Positions 46,167-54,471 are shown, counted from the first letter of the stretch. The stretch: 64,000 bases of DNA from Spongiactinospora sp. TRM90649 (GCF_029382225.1 NZ_JARLTC010000012.1:186001-250000), one strand, 5' to 3'. Translations and numbers: made by a program. The notes: generated by a model from the sequence alone, not told the origin.

Positions 46167-47090
46167 TCAGCTCACCTCGACCTGACGGCGGTAGCGGCCG
46201 GGCGGCACGCCGAGCTCCCGCTTGAAGGCGTTGCCGAAGGCGAACTCCGACCCGTAGCCCACCCGCTCGGCCACCTCCGCCACCGACGCGTCGGACTCGC
46301 GCAGCATGCGCGCCGCGGTCGACATCCGCCACCAGGTCAGGTAGGCCAGCGGTGGCTGCCCGACCAGCCCGGTGAAGCGGCGGGCGAAGCCGGCGCGTGA
46401 GATGCCCGCGTGGGCGCCCAGCGACTCGACCGTCCAGCGGCGGGCCGGATCGCGGTGGATGGCGTCGAGGGCGCGGCCGATGACGGGGTCGGCCAGCGCG
46501 GCGGCCCAGCCGGACAGCTCGCACGGCTCGCCCTGGGTGTCGAAGTAGGCCCGCAGGACGTAGAGCTGCAGCATGTCGAGCAGCGACGTCACGACGGTGT
46601 CCGAGCCGAGGCGCGGGTTGTCTATCTCGGTGCCGAGCAGCTCGACGGCGGAGCGCAGCTCCTGATGGCCGCCGAGCGTCGCGGGCAGGTGGATCACGCT
46701 GGGCAGCGCGCCCAGGATGGGGTGGGTCCGGTCGCGGTCGAGCGCGTAGCCGCAGGACAGGACCACCGTCTCGACCCCGGTGCCGCCGTAGTCGGCCGAG
46801 GCGAACAGCTCGGAGTGCGCCTCGCAGTCGGAGCGCGCGAGCGGCCGTTCGGGATCGTCGGCCAGGCCGAAGGAGTCGCCGTGCGGCAGGAACACCACGT
46901 CGCCCATGCTCAGCGGCATGGGCTCGCCGTCCTGGCGGAGCAGCCAGCAGGACCCGCGCAGCACCACGTGGAAACCCGCGGACCCGGGGATCTGGTGGAA
47001 CCACACGCCCCAGGGCGCGCGCAGGGACAGCCTGGCGGAGGTGGGCCGCCCGCACCGCATGAAGGCGATCACATCGCTCAGCACATCCAT
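46167..47090 (-). CDS. AraC-family regulator (Cupin_6 type)
   Basis: 307 residues. N-terminal cupin sensor (WGVWFHQIPGSAGFHVVLRG), C-terminal HTH domain with AGISRAGFARRFTGLVGQPP and VGYGSEFAFGNAFKRELG. These regulators usually control a divergent oxidoreductase, here the NADPH-FMN reductase. The short tail overlaps nothing; 46090-46166 is non-coding. Confidence 0.93.
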   Translation of the reverse strand: MDVLSDVIAFMRCGRPTSARLSLRAPWGVWFHQIPGSAGFHVVLRGSCWLLRQDGEPMPLSMGDVVFLPHGDSFGLADDPERPLARSDCEAHSELFASADYGGTGVETVVLSCGYALDRDRTHPILGALPSVIHLPATLGGHQELRSAVELLGTEIDNPRLGSDTVVTSLLDMLQLYVLRAYFDTQGEPCELSGWAAALADPVIGRALDAIHRDPARRWTVESLGAHAGISRAGFARRFTGLVGQPPLAYLTWWRMSTAARMLRESDASVAEVAERVGYGSEFAFGNAFKRELGVPPGRYRRQVEVS

Positions 47091-47155
47091 GCGCCGAGTC
47101 TATGGCCTGAGACGGTTGCGTATAAAGAGTGCACACTTGCGCATTCAGTATCCCA

Positions 47156-47169
47156 GTAGGGCTCCCTAC
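47156..47169. promoter_or_regulatory. Short inverted repeat in the AraC/FMN-reductase region
   Basis: GTAGGG-CT-CCCTAC is a perfect 6-bp repeat 33 bases before the reductase start. It may be a regulator site; AraC proteins more often use direct repeats, so this is tentative. Confidence 0.3.
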
Positions 47170-47202
47170 GGTAGTTCCGTAACCGACTGAAGGAGCGTTG
47201 AC

Positions 47203-47754
47203 ATGCTGAAGGTGGGCATCATCCTGGGCAGCACCCGGCCCGGCCGCAACGGCGAGGTGGTGGCGCAGTGGGTGCGCGACCTGGCGGCCAAGCGCGGCGA
47301 CGCCGACTACAAGTTGGTGGACCTGGCGGACTACGGCCTGGGCAACCTGGACGAGCCGCAGCACCCCGCGATGGGCAATTACCGGCACGAGCACACCAAG
47401 CGATGGTCGGCCACGATCGCGCCGCTGGACGCGTTCGTGTTCGTGACCCCCGAGTACAACAACTCCTACCCGGGGGCGCTCAAGAACGCACTCGACTTCC
47501 TGCACGCGGAGTGGGCCAACAAGGCGGCCGGTTTCGTCGGCTACGGCGTGGACGGCGCGCCCCGGGCGATCTCGCACCTGCGGCACGTCCTGGGCCTGCT
47601 CAGCGTGGCCACCGTGTCAGGCCAGGTCGGGCTGTCGCTCGGCACCGACTTCGCGGGCGGCTTCAGCCCCGCGCCCAGCCAGGAAGACCGCCTGAACACG
47701 CTGCTCGACCAGCTTCTCTCCTGGGGCACCGCCCTGCGCCCGCTCCGGGGCTGA
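47203..47754 (+). CDS. NADPH-dependent FMN reductase-like flavoprotein
   Basis: 183 residues. VGIILGSTRPGRNGEVVAQW binds the FMN phosphate and PEYNNSYPGALKNALDFL is the family signature. It reduces quinones, azo compounds or chromate in related proteins. GAAGGAG precedes the ATG. Divergent from the AraC gene, its likely activator. Confidence 0.94.
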   Translation: MLKVGIILGSTRPGRNGEVVAQWVRDLAAKRGDADYKLVDLADYGLGNLDEPQHPAMGNYRHEHTKRWSATIAPLDAFVFVTPEYNNSYPGALKNALDFLHAEWANKAAGFVGYGVDGAPRAISHLRHVLGLLSVATVSGQVGLSLGTDFAGGFSPAPSQEDRLNTLLDQLLSWGTALRPLRG

Positions 47755-47795
47755 CATCGGGTGTGATCTCCGCAAAGCCGTGGAGATTTACCTGA

Positions 47796-47970
47796 ATGGG
47801 AGCAGTGGTCGCCACCGGAGCCTTCGAGGGCCGGGGGTGGGTCCAACTGGGCGAGCTGGGCCTGGCCCTGCTGCTGTCCGCCGCGATCGGGCTGGAGCGC
47901 GAGATCCGGCAGAAGAGCGCGGGGCTGCGCACGCACACCCTGGTCGGGTTCGGCTCGGCGCTGTTCATGC
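47796..47970 (+). pseudogene. 5' fragment of an MgtC/SapB-family gene
   Basis: From ATG 47796 about 58 residues match the MgtC N-terminus: LALLLSAAIGLEREIRQKSA and LRTHTLVGFGSALFM. Homology stops at about 47970 where the sequence turns into a terminator region; the remaining membrane helices are missing. A truncated gene. Confidence 0.75.
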
Positions 47971-47997
47971 AAGTACGGCCCCGCCCTGACGAGGTAC

Positions 47998-48028
47998 GGC
48001 CCCCGCCCGGGATCCCCAGGCGGGGGCC
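47998..48028. terminator. Strong hairpin terminator
   Basis: Perfect 10-bp stem GGCCCCCGCC / GGCGGGGGCC with an 11-base loop, 28 bases beyond the stop of the minus-strand secreted protein gene, so it should end that transcript. Confidence 0.75.
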
Positions 48029-48056
48029 CTGCTCACCGGCGGGGCCGGAGCGCAGG

Positions 48057-48962
48057 TCAGCCGGGCGGGAACGAACCGTTCTTGGCCACCGGCAGGGCGA
48101 GCTGGCTGCGGCCCAGCAGGGTCGCCCGTTCAACGGGCAGCCCGCGCAGCACCGGGTTGACGTGCTGGAGCGTCAGGGACACGGAAGGAACGGCGGACGC
48201 CGAGACGACGTCGTACTTCTCCAGGTCGATCCACTGGACGACCCTGAGGATCTCCGGCGGGATCTCGTCGCCCCGCTTCTGCACGGGCACGCAGAGCTGG
48301 CGGGCGTTGACGACCCGCACGTCACGCGGCTGGATCGCCCTGGCGATGACCGGGTTGAGCTGCGTGAGGTTGAGCCCCTGGTTCAGCGGGTTGTTCGGCG
48401 TGATCCCGTAGCACTTGAGGTCGATGTGCGAGATGAACTCCAGCACCTCCCTCGTGACCGGTCCCACGTTGTTCTTCAGCACCGGCACGCACAGTTGCTG
48501 CGCGTTGGTCAGCGTCACCTGCTGCCGCGGCAGGTTGGCGAGCAGCGGGTTGAGCTGGCTCAGCACCAGGGCCCGGTTCACCGTGGCCCCGCTGATCTTG
48601 TAACAGGCGAGGTCGGTGAACTTGATGAAGTCCGCCACGCCGTTCGGGGGATAGACCCGGTTCTTGGCGACCGGGGTGCACAGTTGCTCGCGCGTGCCGA
48701 GGGTGACGGTCTCGACCGGCAGGTTGGCGAGCACCGGATTGAGGTGCCGCAGCGTGAGCGTCGTGGCGGGTGGCTGGTAGGGGTCGGTGGCGAAGCACTC
48801 CAGGTCGAGGTAGGCGGTGTAATCCTTCGGGGTCGGGAGGGCGAGGGCTGTGGCGGGGGGTGCCACCAGGAAGACCACGGCGAGCAGTGCGACGGCGGCG
48901 GAGATCGTTCGCCTGAACGTCGACTCGACACGCCTGCGGCTTCCGGTTCGGGCTCGGTCCAT
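48057..48962 (-). CDS. Secreted protein with four DUF7450-like repeats
   Basis: 301 residues. A basic N-terminus and hydrophobic core (SAAVALLAVVFLVAPPATALA) form a signal peptide cut after about residue 40. Four repeats of about 60 residues follow, each with an aromatic-Asp-Leu-x-Cys-Tyr start (for example FTDLACYKI), a central LNP motif and a QLCVPVxKN end. The fourth repeat has lost both Cys positions. The fold resembles DUF7450, of unknown function. Ends at a strong terminator. Confidence 0.8.
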   Translation of the reverse strand: MDRARTGSRRRVESTFRRTISAAVALLAVVFLVAPPATALALPTPKDYTAYLDLECFATDPYQPPATTLTLRHLNPVLANLPVETVTLGTREQLCTPVAKNRVYPPNGVADFIKFTDLACYKISGATVNRALVLSQLNPLLANLPRQQVTLTNAQQLCVPVLKNNVGPVTREVLEFISHIDLKCYGITPNNPLNQGLNLTQLNPVIARAIQPRDVRVVNARQLCVPVQKRGDEIPPEILRVVQWIDLEKYDVVSASAVPSVSLTLQHVNPVLRGLPVERATLLGRSQLALPVAKNGSFPPG

Positions 48963-49122
48963 CTTGGCTCCAGGAGTGGGGAGCGGGGGGCCTGCTGTTC
49001 ACCGAGTGTGTTCCGCCGTTGCCGGGCTGACAATATCGTTGTCCGCATCCGGGCACGCACGGCGTGTGCTTCCCCGCCTGGTCGCGGGCCGATAGCGGAA
49101 AGCGCCACGACCAGGCCGGGAG

Positions 49123-49737
49123 CTAGGGCCTGACCACCTTCGGGAAGCCGGTCCAGCGCAGGTCGGGAGGGAGATGGCCCATGTCGTTGAACATCACGAG
49201 AGTGGGCGGCAGGTCGGGGCGGTACTCGATGATCGTCAGGGCGGCGTTGGCGAGGTTCAGGCCGAGCCATCGGGACGGCGGCGCGTCCAGCGCGTGCCGA
49301 ACCAGCCAGGCGATCGGGTAGGCGTGCGTCACCAGAACCTCGTGCGTGTCGGCCTGGGGACTCCCGCCGGATCCATCGGGGGTCTTCGCGAACCGGGCGA
49401 CCAGGGCGTCGGCCAGGCGCCGGCCCGAGGCCGCCTCGGCGGCGTCGTAGCCGTCGAAGAAGCCGATCCAGGACGGCGGCGTCGCGGCGGGTTCCGGCAC
49501 GTAGGGCACGTGGTCGATGAGTTCGGCGGCCTCGGCGACGGGCGGGTCCGGCAGGTACCGGGCCAGTTCGCGCGCGCTCGCGCCGGCACGGGGCAGCGGG
49601 GAGTGCCACACGGCGTCGATCGGCACGCGTGCGAGTCGTTCGCCCAGCAGGCCGGACTGCCTGCCGCCGATGTCGGTGAGCCGCCCGAACGCGTCGGCCG
49701 CGCCGTGGCGGACCAGGTAGAGGTGTCGTGTCGCCAT
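49123..49737 (-). CDS. Histidine phosphatase superfamily protein
   Basis: 204 residues. N-terminal LVRHGAADAFGRL holds the catalytic RHG, and VLVTHAYPIAWLVRHALD the second His. A long acidic middle replaces the usual phosphoglycerate-mutase inserts. Its start lies 2 bases beyond the stop of the dikinase-like gene, so both form one operon and may share a substrate. Region 48963-49122 has no gene. Confidence 0.9.
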   Translation of the reverse strand: MATRHLYLVRHGAADAFGRLTDIGGRQSGLLGERLARVPIDAVWHSPLPRAGASARELARYLPDPPVAEAAELIDHVPYVPEPAATPPSWIGFFDGYDAAEAASGRRLADALVARFAKTPDGSGGSPQADTHEVLVTHAYPIAWLVRHALDAPPSRWLGLNLANAALTIIEYRPDLPPTLVMFNDMGHLPPDLRWTGFPKVVRP

Positions 49738-49739
49738 GG

Positions 49740-50957
49740 TCAGAGACGCGCCGCCCGTCCGGGCGGTGCGTCCGGCTCCTTTCCATCGGTGGGTGTGACC
49801 GTTCCGGCGGCGCCGTCCACGATGACGACGGCGCCGTCGCCGAGCCGGTTCGTCGCGGCCGGAACCCCGAGGACGGCGGGTATCCCGTACTCGCGCGCGA
49901 CGATCGCGGCGTGCGAGAGCACCCCTCCGGTCTCGGTGACGACGCCCGCGGCGAGGCCGAGCAGCGGCGTCCAGGCCGGGTCGGTGAAGGGGCAGACGAG
50001 GATGTCGCCCGCGCGGACGCGGGCGAAGTCGCGGGGCCCCCGGACGATCCTGGCCGCGCCGGTCGCGGTCCCCCGGCTGCCCGGGGTTCCGGTGAGCACG
50101 GCGGCGGAGACGCCCGGGTCATGGGACGGCGGGCGCGGCGGCGGCGCGGCCGTGACCGGCCGCGCCTGGAGGATCCAGATCCGGCCGTCGGCGATCGCCC
50201 ACTCGACGTCCTGCCGTCCGCCGAACAGGGCGGCGATCTCGCCGCCCAGCGCGGCGAGCCGCGTGGCGGTCGCGTCGTCGAGCGCCGGGCGGTTCCGGGC
50301 GTCGGCGGGCACGTCGCCGGTGACCACGCGGGTGCCGTGCCGATCGGCGCGGGTTCGTTTGTCCGCGACGGTGACGGTGACCGAGCCGTCCGCGCCGACC
50401 CGATAGGCGTCGGGGGTGACCGTGCCGCCGACGACGCCGAGACCGAGGCCCCAGGACACCTCGATCTCGGTCGCGCCGCCCGGGGCGGCCGGGGTGAACA
50501 TGACCCCGGACACCTCGGCGTCCAGGTGGCGCTGCACGATGACGGCCATCGCGGGGTCGCCGGGCGGCGGCCCTCCATGAGCGCGGGCCGCCCGGTAGCC
50601 CTCGGCGCGCGGGGAGGACATCGAGGCCCGGCAGGCGCGCACCGCGCCGGCGACCTCGCCCGCGCCGCGCACGCCCAGGAAGCTCTCGTACTGACCGGCG
50701 GCCGAGGCCGTGCCGCCGTCCTCGTCCGCCGCCGACGACCGCACCGCGACGTGCGGGTCGCCGAGTTCGCCGAGCGCGCGTTCCAGCGTCTCGATCACGG
50801 TGCCGTCGACGGGACCCTCCCCCGCCATCCGCGCCGTCGCGGCGAACGGGACCACGAAGCCGTCGGGGACCGGCAGGCCCGCGCGGAGCAGCGCGCCGAG
50901 CGCGCCCGCCTTGCCTCCGCAGGTCCCGGCGGCGGCAGCGCTGAGAGGTATGATCAC
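49740..50957 (-). CDS. Minimal PEP/pyruvate dikinase-like protein (ATP-grasp plus phospho-His domain)
   Basis: 405 residues. The N-terminal 270 are the PPDK ATP-grasp domain (GGKAGALGALLRAGLPVPDG; VAVRSSAADEDG; WILQARPV near 270). The C-terminal domain is the swivelling His domain with His349 (GGVLSHAAIVAREYG). The PEP-binding barrel of PEP synthase and the rifamycin-binding domain of Rph are both absent, so the phosphoryl acceptor is unclear. Co-transcribed with a histidine phosphatase and divergent from two regulator-like genes. Confidence 0.9.
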   Translation of the reverse strand: MIIPLSAAAAGTCGGKAGALGALLRAGLPVPDGFVVPFAATARMAGEGPVDGTVIETLERALGELGDPHVAVRSSAADEDGGTASAAGQYESFLGVRGAGEVAGAVRACRASMSSPRAEGYRAARAHGGPPPGDPAMAVIVQRHLDAEVSGVMFTPAAPGGATEIEVSWGLGLGVVGGTVTPDAYRVGADGSVTVTVADKRTRADRHGTRVVTGDVPADARNRPALDDATATRLAALGGEIAALFGGRQDVEWAIADGRIWILQARPVTAAPPPRPPSHDPGVSAAVLTGTPGSRGTATGAARIVRGPRDFARVRAGDILVCPFTDPAWTPLLGLAAGVVTETGGVLSHAAIVAREYGIPAVLGVPAATNRLGDGAVVIVDGAAGTVTPTDGKEPDAPPGRAARL

Positions 50958-50974
50958 CGGCCGCCCTTCAACAG

Positions 50975-50986
50975 ATTGTTGACAAT
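50975..50986. promoter_or_regulatory. Palindrome and -35 element in the divergent promoter
   Basis: ATTGT-TG-ACAAT overlaps a consensus TTGACA (50979-50984) and a second small repeat CAAC-AGATT-GTTG (50969-50981). With TGGTAA near 51004 as -10, transcription would start near ATG 51015. Confidence 0.45.
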
Positions 50987-51014
50987 ATTTCGTTGATTGT
51001 GCATGGTAAGTCGC

Positions 51015-51410
51015 ATGGCCCGCAACCGTGACATCACGAACCGTGCGCAGGACGACAACGTCCAGGCCCGGCGCGAACGGCAGGCGAGCGCACGCCTGAT
51101 GAGCCTGGGGGCGGGCGACCTCGACGCGCGGCCGTGGCGGCCCGCGCCCGCCCCGCCGTCGGCGGTCGACCTCGCGCAGTTCGCCGTATGGCGCGGCGCC
51201 GAGCTGGCCCCCGACGACATCCTGGCCGCGATGACCGTCCTGCCCGCGGCCCGCGCCGAGGTCGAGGGGCTAGAGGCCGCGCTGCTGTTCACGGCCCGCG
51301 CGGCCGGGCTGACCTGGGCGCAGATCGCGGACGCCATGGGGTTCAACTCCCCGCAGGCGTGCCAGCAGCACTACACCCGCCTGACGGCACGACAGGAGAC
51401 CGACTCGTGA
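51015..51410 (+). CDS. Small helix-turn-helix protein
   Basis: 131 residues. Basic N-terminus with REMQ-like charged helix (NVQARRERQASARLM), a Pro/Ala linker, and a C-terminal HTH (AAGLTWAQIADAMGFNSPQA). An ATG at 51003 is an alternative; the weak ribosome site and promoter position favour a leaderless start at 51015. Its stop overlaps the next GTG start. Probably the local regulator of the divergent dikinase-phosphatase operon. Confidence 0.75.
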   Translation: MARNRDITNRAQDDNVQARRERQASARLMSLGAGDLDARPWRPAPAPPSAVDLAQFAVWRGAELAPDDILAAMTVLPAARAEVEGLEAALLFTARAAGLTWAQIADAMGFNSPQACQQHYTRLTARQETDS

Positions 51411-52042
51411 CACTCGATTCGCCGACCGGCCTGCTGGTGCTGCACGCCGTCCGGCTGAACGGCTACGCGGACACCCCGGCGATCGCCGAACGGTTCGGGT
51501 TCGGCGAGACAGAGACGAAAGAGGAGCTGCTCGACGCCGAGGCGCGCGGCTGGGTCGAGCGCACCGTCTTCGGCGGCACCGGAGGCTGGTCGCTGACCGA
51601 CGCCGGCCGGGCCGCGGACGAGCGCCTGCTCGCGGCCGAACTCACCCGCGCGGGCGGCGGCGACGAGGTCCGCGCGATCTACCGGGAGTTCATGCCGCTG
51701 AACGCCCTGCTGCTGCGCGCCTGCACCGACTGGCAGCTACGGCCCACCGCGGACGACCGGCTGGCCACCAACGACCACACCGATCCCGCATGGGACGCCG
51801 CGGCGCTGGCCACGCTCGACGCCGTCGAACAGGGGCTCGGGCCACTGGTGGAGCGGCTGACGGGGGTCCTGTCACGGTTCGGCGGATACGACACGCGATT
51901 CGGCGCGGCCCTGGCGCGCGCCAGGGCCGGAGACGGCGCGTGGGTCGATCGCATGCACGTGGACTCCTGCCATCGGGTCTGGTTCCAGCTCCACGAGGAC
52001 CTCATCGCCACGCTCGGCATCGACCGGCACCGGGAGCCCTGA
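51407..52042 (+). CDS. Winged-helix-like protein of unknown function
   Basis: 211 residues. The first 80 look like a MarR/PadR-type winged helix (LNGYADTPAIAERFGFGETE, then ERTVFGGTGGWSLTDAGRAA). The C-terminal 130 are helical with REFMPLNALLLRACTDWQLR and a final MHVDSCHRVWFQLHEDLI. Translationally coupled to the HTH gene. The same two-gene set next to PEP-utilising enzymes seems recurrent, but that is from memory and unverified. Confidence 0.72.
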   Translation: MTLDSPTGLLVLHAVRLNGYADTPAIAERFGFGETETKEELLDAEARGWVERTVFGGTGGWSLTDAGRAADERLLAAELTRAGGGDEVRAIYREFMPLNALLLRACTDWQLRPTADDRLATNDHTDPAWDAAALATLDAVEQGLGPLVERLTGVLSRFGGYDTRFGAALARARAGDGAWVDRMHVDSCHRVWFQLHEDLIATLGIDRHREP

Positions 52043-52216
52043 CCGCCGGTCGCGGCCCGGACGGCCGCCGGACCACCGGCAAGGTCGTCCTCCGCGTCAC
52101 CGGAAATGGCAGTTGAACGACGATAATTGGCACGCGACCGCATGGCCGGGCCTTTCCGCTGAATGCCAGAATCGAGGAGATCAATAACGAGGGGCCCGTC
52201 CGCGCGGCCCCGCGTC

Positions 52217-52391
52217 CGTGCGGAGGTGGGTCAAGGAGCACGGCTACGACATCGACCTCGCGCAGATCACCGCCTGTCTGGGCGAGCTGCGCGAGCACGG
52301 CCTGGTGTTCGTCGACGGCGACACCTACGTGGCGCTCGCCACTTCCAGTGCCGCGCAGCGGGCGCACCATGAGGCGGTGGTCGCGCTGTGA
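52217..52391 (+). pseudogene. C-terminal remnant of a probable RiPP radical-SAM maturase
   Basis: One frame reads RRWVKEHGYDIDLAQITACL, then ELREHGLVFVDGDTYVALAT to TGA 52389-52391, which overlaps the next GTG start. This looks like the extreme C-terminus of RiPP-maturation B12-type radical-SAM methyltransferases, whose genes are typically followed by a DUF5825 gene as here. No start codon with a ribosome site and no CxxxCxxC core are present; the rest is deleted. Region 52043-52216 has no gene. Confidence 0.5.
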
Positions 52392-52858
52392 ACGGCGTCC
52401 GGACGGTCGACTGGGGCGCGGCGGGAACGGGGGCCGACGCCGTGGCCTGGCTTCGCGACGGCCTGAGCGACGGCGACACCCCCAGGTGGCGGGTCGCCGG
52501 GCTGCCGGAGGCGCAGGTCCCGCTGCTCCTGCACCTGCCGCCGCCCGAGAGCGCGGACGGCCCGCACGACCGATGGCGGTCGGGGTTTCGCCTGGGCCTT
52601 TGCTACTACCGGCGCGGGCCGGGGTTCGTGCAGGTGAAGGACGTCCGGGAGCCGGAGCGTTCGGCGAGCTTCGTGCTCGACGTCCCCGAGCTCGTCGAGG
52701 TGTTCCTGCGCTGCCTGCGGCCCACGCGGGCGGCCGACGTCGATCCGGACGCGGCCGGGGCGCTGCTCGACGAGCGGCTGCTGCTGCGCCTCGGCGACCG
52801 GCTCGTCACGCTGCCGTACCACATGCGGCGCTGGCCGGTCCCCGCGATGGCCGTCTGA
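52388..52858 (+). CDS. DUF5825 family protein
   Basis: 156 residues. Features are VDWGAAGTGADAVAWLRDGL, WRSGFRLGLCYYRRGPGFVQ and VPELVEVFLRCLR, as in DUF5825 proteins found behind RiPP radical-SAM methyltransferase genes. Function unknown, probably an accessory of maturation. The upstream maturase is truncated here, so the protein may be orphaned. GTG overlaps the relic's stop. Confidence 0.75.
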   Translation: MNGVRTVDWGAAGTGADAVAWLRDGLSDGDTPRWRVAGLPEAQVPLLLHLPPPESADGPHDRWRSGFRLGLCYYRRGPGFVQVKDVREPERSASFVLDVPELVEVFLRCLRPTRAADVDPDAAGALLDERLLLRLGDRLVTLPYHMRRWPVPAMAV

Positions 52859-52878
52859 GCGGGCACCCGCCGCGCTGA

Positions 52879-54054
52879 TCATCGCTGCGGAGCCCGCGCG
52901 GCCTGGGGGCGAGCCCGGATGAGGATCAGGGAGACCGCCAGGCAGAGGACGGCGACCGCGACCGCGAAGTACTGAACGGCGGCGAGCAGGCCCACGACGG
53001 TGGCCAGCAGGCCGACGCCGATGACGGGAAGCCCGACGCCCAGGTAGATGATCACGTAGAAGCCGGACATGACGGCCGCGTGGCGACCGGCGGGGGCCGC
53101 GCCGTTGACCGCGGTGAGGCCGCCGAGGAAGGCCAGCCCCTGGCCGGTGCCCCCGATGACGGTGGCGGCGAGCAGGAGCGGCAGCGAGGACAGCGCGCCC
53201 GTGAGGGCGAGCAGCGCCAGTCCGGCGGCCAGCAGCGGGAGGCCGGCCTGTTCCAGGGTCCTGGCCGGCCTGCCGTATCCGAAGAGCTGGGCGAGGGCGG
53301 AGCACAGCAGCGTCAGCCCCACGGCCGCCCCGCCCAGCAGCAGGTCATCGCTGCCCGAGAGGGTGGCCACGTAGGACGGGACGAGCGTGAGGAAGATCCC
53401 GATCACGGCGAACGCCAGGAAGCTCGCCATGCCGCTGGTCGCGAAGATCGACCGCAGCCCGGCGGGGATCTCGGGCCTGCGGGGACGCCACCGGGTCCTC
53501 GCGACCGGCTCCGGCAGCAGCGCGACCACGATCGCGGCGGGCACCAGCAGGCCGATCTCCACCGCGAACGGCAGGACCTCGGGCGCGGGGGCGTGCTGGG
53601 CGAGCGCCCCCGCGAGCACGGGCCCGAGGCCGAGCCCTCCGACGGAGGCCACGGTGGCGACCAGGGCCGCCTTGCGGCGGTCGCCGTCCGGCTCCAGCCG
53701 GGCCAGCAGCGCGGTCAGCGGCCCGGAGGCCGCGCCGAGCGCGATGCCCTGCAGCGCGCGTGCGGCGAACAGCCACTCCGTGCCCGGGGCCAGCGCGAAG
53801 GCCAGCGCCCCCAGCGCCGCCAGTCCCACCGCGGGCAGCAGCACCCGGCGGTACCCGACGGCGTCCGCCAGCGGCCCGGCCACCAGCAGCGAGGGGATCA
53901 GCGTGGCGGCGTACACGGCGAAGATCAGGGTGACGACCAGCGGGGAGAATCCGAACTCCGCCTCGTAGGTCCGGTACAGCGGGGTCGGCAGGTTCGTGCC
54001 GGTCAGCAGGATCAGCAGCGTGTAGGCGGTGCCCCAGAATCGCCATCGGGCCAT
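52879..54054 (-). CDS. MFS efflux transporter
   Basis: 391 residues with twelve helices. GPLADAVGYRRVLLPAVGLA is motif A between helices 2 and 3, followed by RALQGIALGAASGPLTALLA. It belongs to the drug:H+ antiporter group. ATG 54054 has GGAGGAATGC. Divergent from an ArsR repressor over a 51-bp palindrome, so it is probably induced when its substrate binds that repressor. Confidence 0.94.
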   Translation of the reverse strand: MARWRFWGTAYTLLILLTGTNLPTPLYRTYEAEFGFSPLVVTLIFAVYAATLIPSLLVAGPLADAVGYRRVLLPAVGLAALGALAFALAPGTEWLFAARALQGIALGAASGPLTALLARLEPDGDRRKAALVATVASVGGLGLGPVLAGALAQHAPAPEVLPFAVEIGLLVPAAIVVALLPEPVARTRWRPRRPEIPAGLRSIFATSGMASFLAFAVIGIFLTLVPSYVATLSGSDDLLLGGAAVGLTLLCSALAQLFGYGRPARTLEQAGLPLLAAGLALLALTGALSSLPLLLAATVIGGTGQGLAFLGGLTAVNGAAPAGRHAAVMSGFYVIIYLGVGLPVIGVGLLATVVGLLAAVQYFAVAVAVLCLAVSLILIRARPQAARAPQR

Positions 54055-54064
54055 GCATTCCTCC

Positions 54065-54115
54065 ACATGTTCGAGTTTGCCGAACATAGCAGATGTTCGG
54101 CAAACCTGAACATGT
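54065..54115. promoter_or_regulatory. 51-bp near-perfect palindromic operator
   Basis: Inner arms GTTTGCCGAACAT (54075-54087) and ATGTTCGGCAAAC (54093-54105) are perfect, 5-base spacer. Outer arms ACATGTTC (54065-54072) and GAACATGT (54108-54115) are also perfect. The sequence therefore holds four GAACAT/ATGTTC half-sites, enough for two dimers, between the MFS and ArsR starts. Confidence 0.85.
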
Positions 54116-54132
54116 TGCGCTAGGCTGGCGGC

Positions 54133-54471
54133 ATGGCCAGCCGAACCGCGACGGAACTCGTCCACCCCGAGCGCGGCGAGCTGCGGTTCACCACGGTGCT
54201 GGCCGCCCTGAGCGACCCCGTGCGACTGGCGATCGTGGCCCGCCTCGCCGAAGCCGGCGGCGAGCTGGCGTGCACGACCTTCGCCCTGCCGGTCAGCAAG
54301 TCCACGCAGAGCGGCCACTTCAAGACCCTGCGCGAGGCCGGCGTGATCCGCCAGCGCGACGAGGGGACGCGACGCCTGAACGGCCTGCGCCGCGACGACC
54401 TCGACGCCCGCTTCCCCGGGCTGCTCGACCTCGCCGTCCAGCAGGGCCGCGAGGCACTCGCCCACCCGTGA
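54133..54471 (+). CDS. ArsR-family repressor
   Basis: 112 residues. Winged helix with AALSDPVRLAIVARLAEAGG, CTTFALPVSKSTQSGHFKTL and REAGVIRQRDEGTRRLNGLR. No CxC or other metal-site Cys cluster (only one Cys), so it likely senses an organic ligand. ATG 54133 lies 17 bases behind the palindrome. Represses itself and the MFS gene by inference. Confidence 0.93.
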   Translation: MASRTATELVHPERGELRFTTVLAALSDPVRLAIVARLAEAGGELACTTFALPVSKSTQSGHFKTLREAGVIRQRDEGTRRLNGLRRDDLDARFPGLLDLAVQQGREALAHP

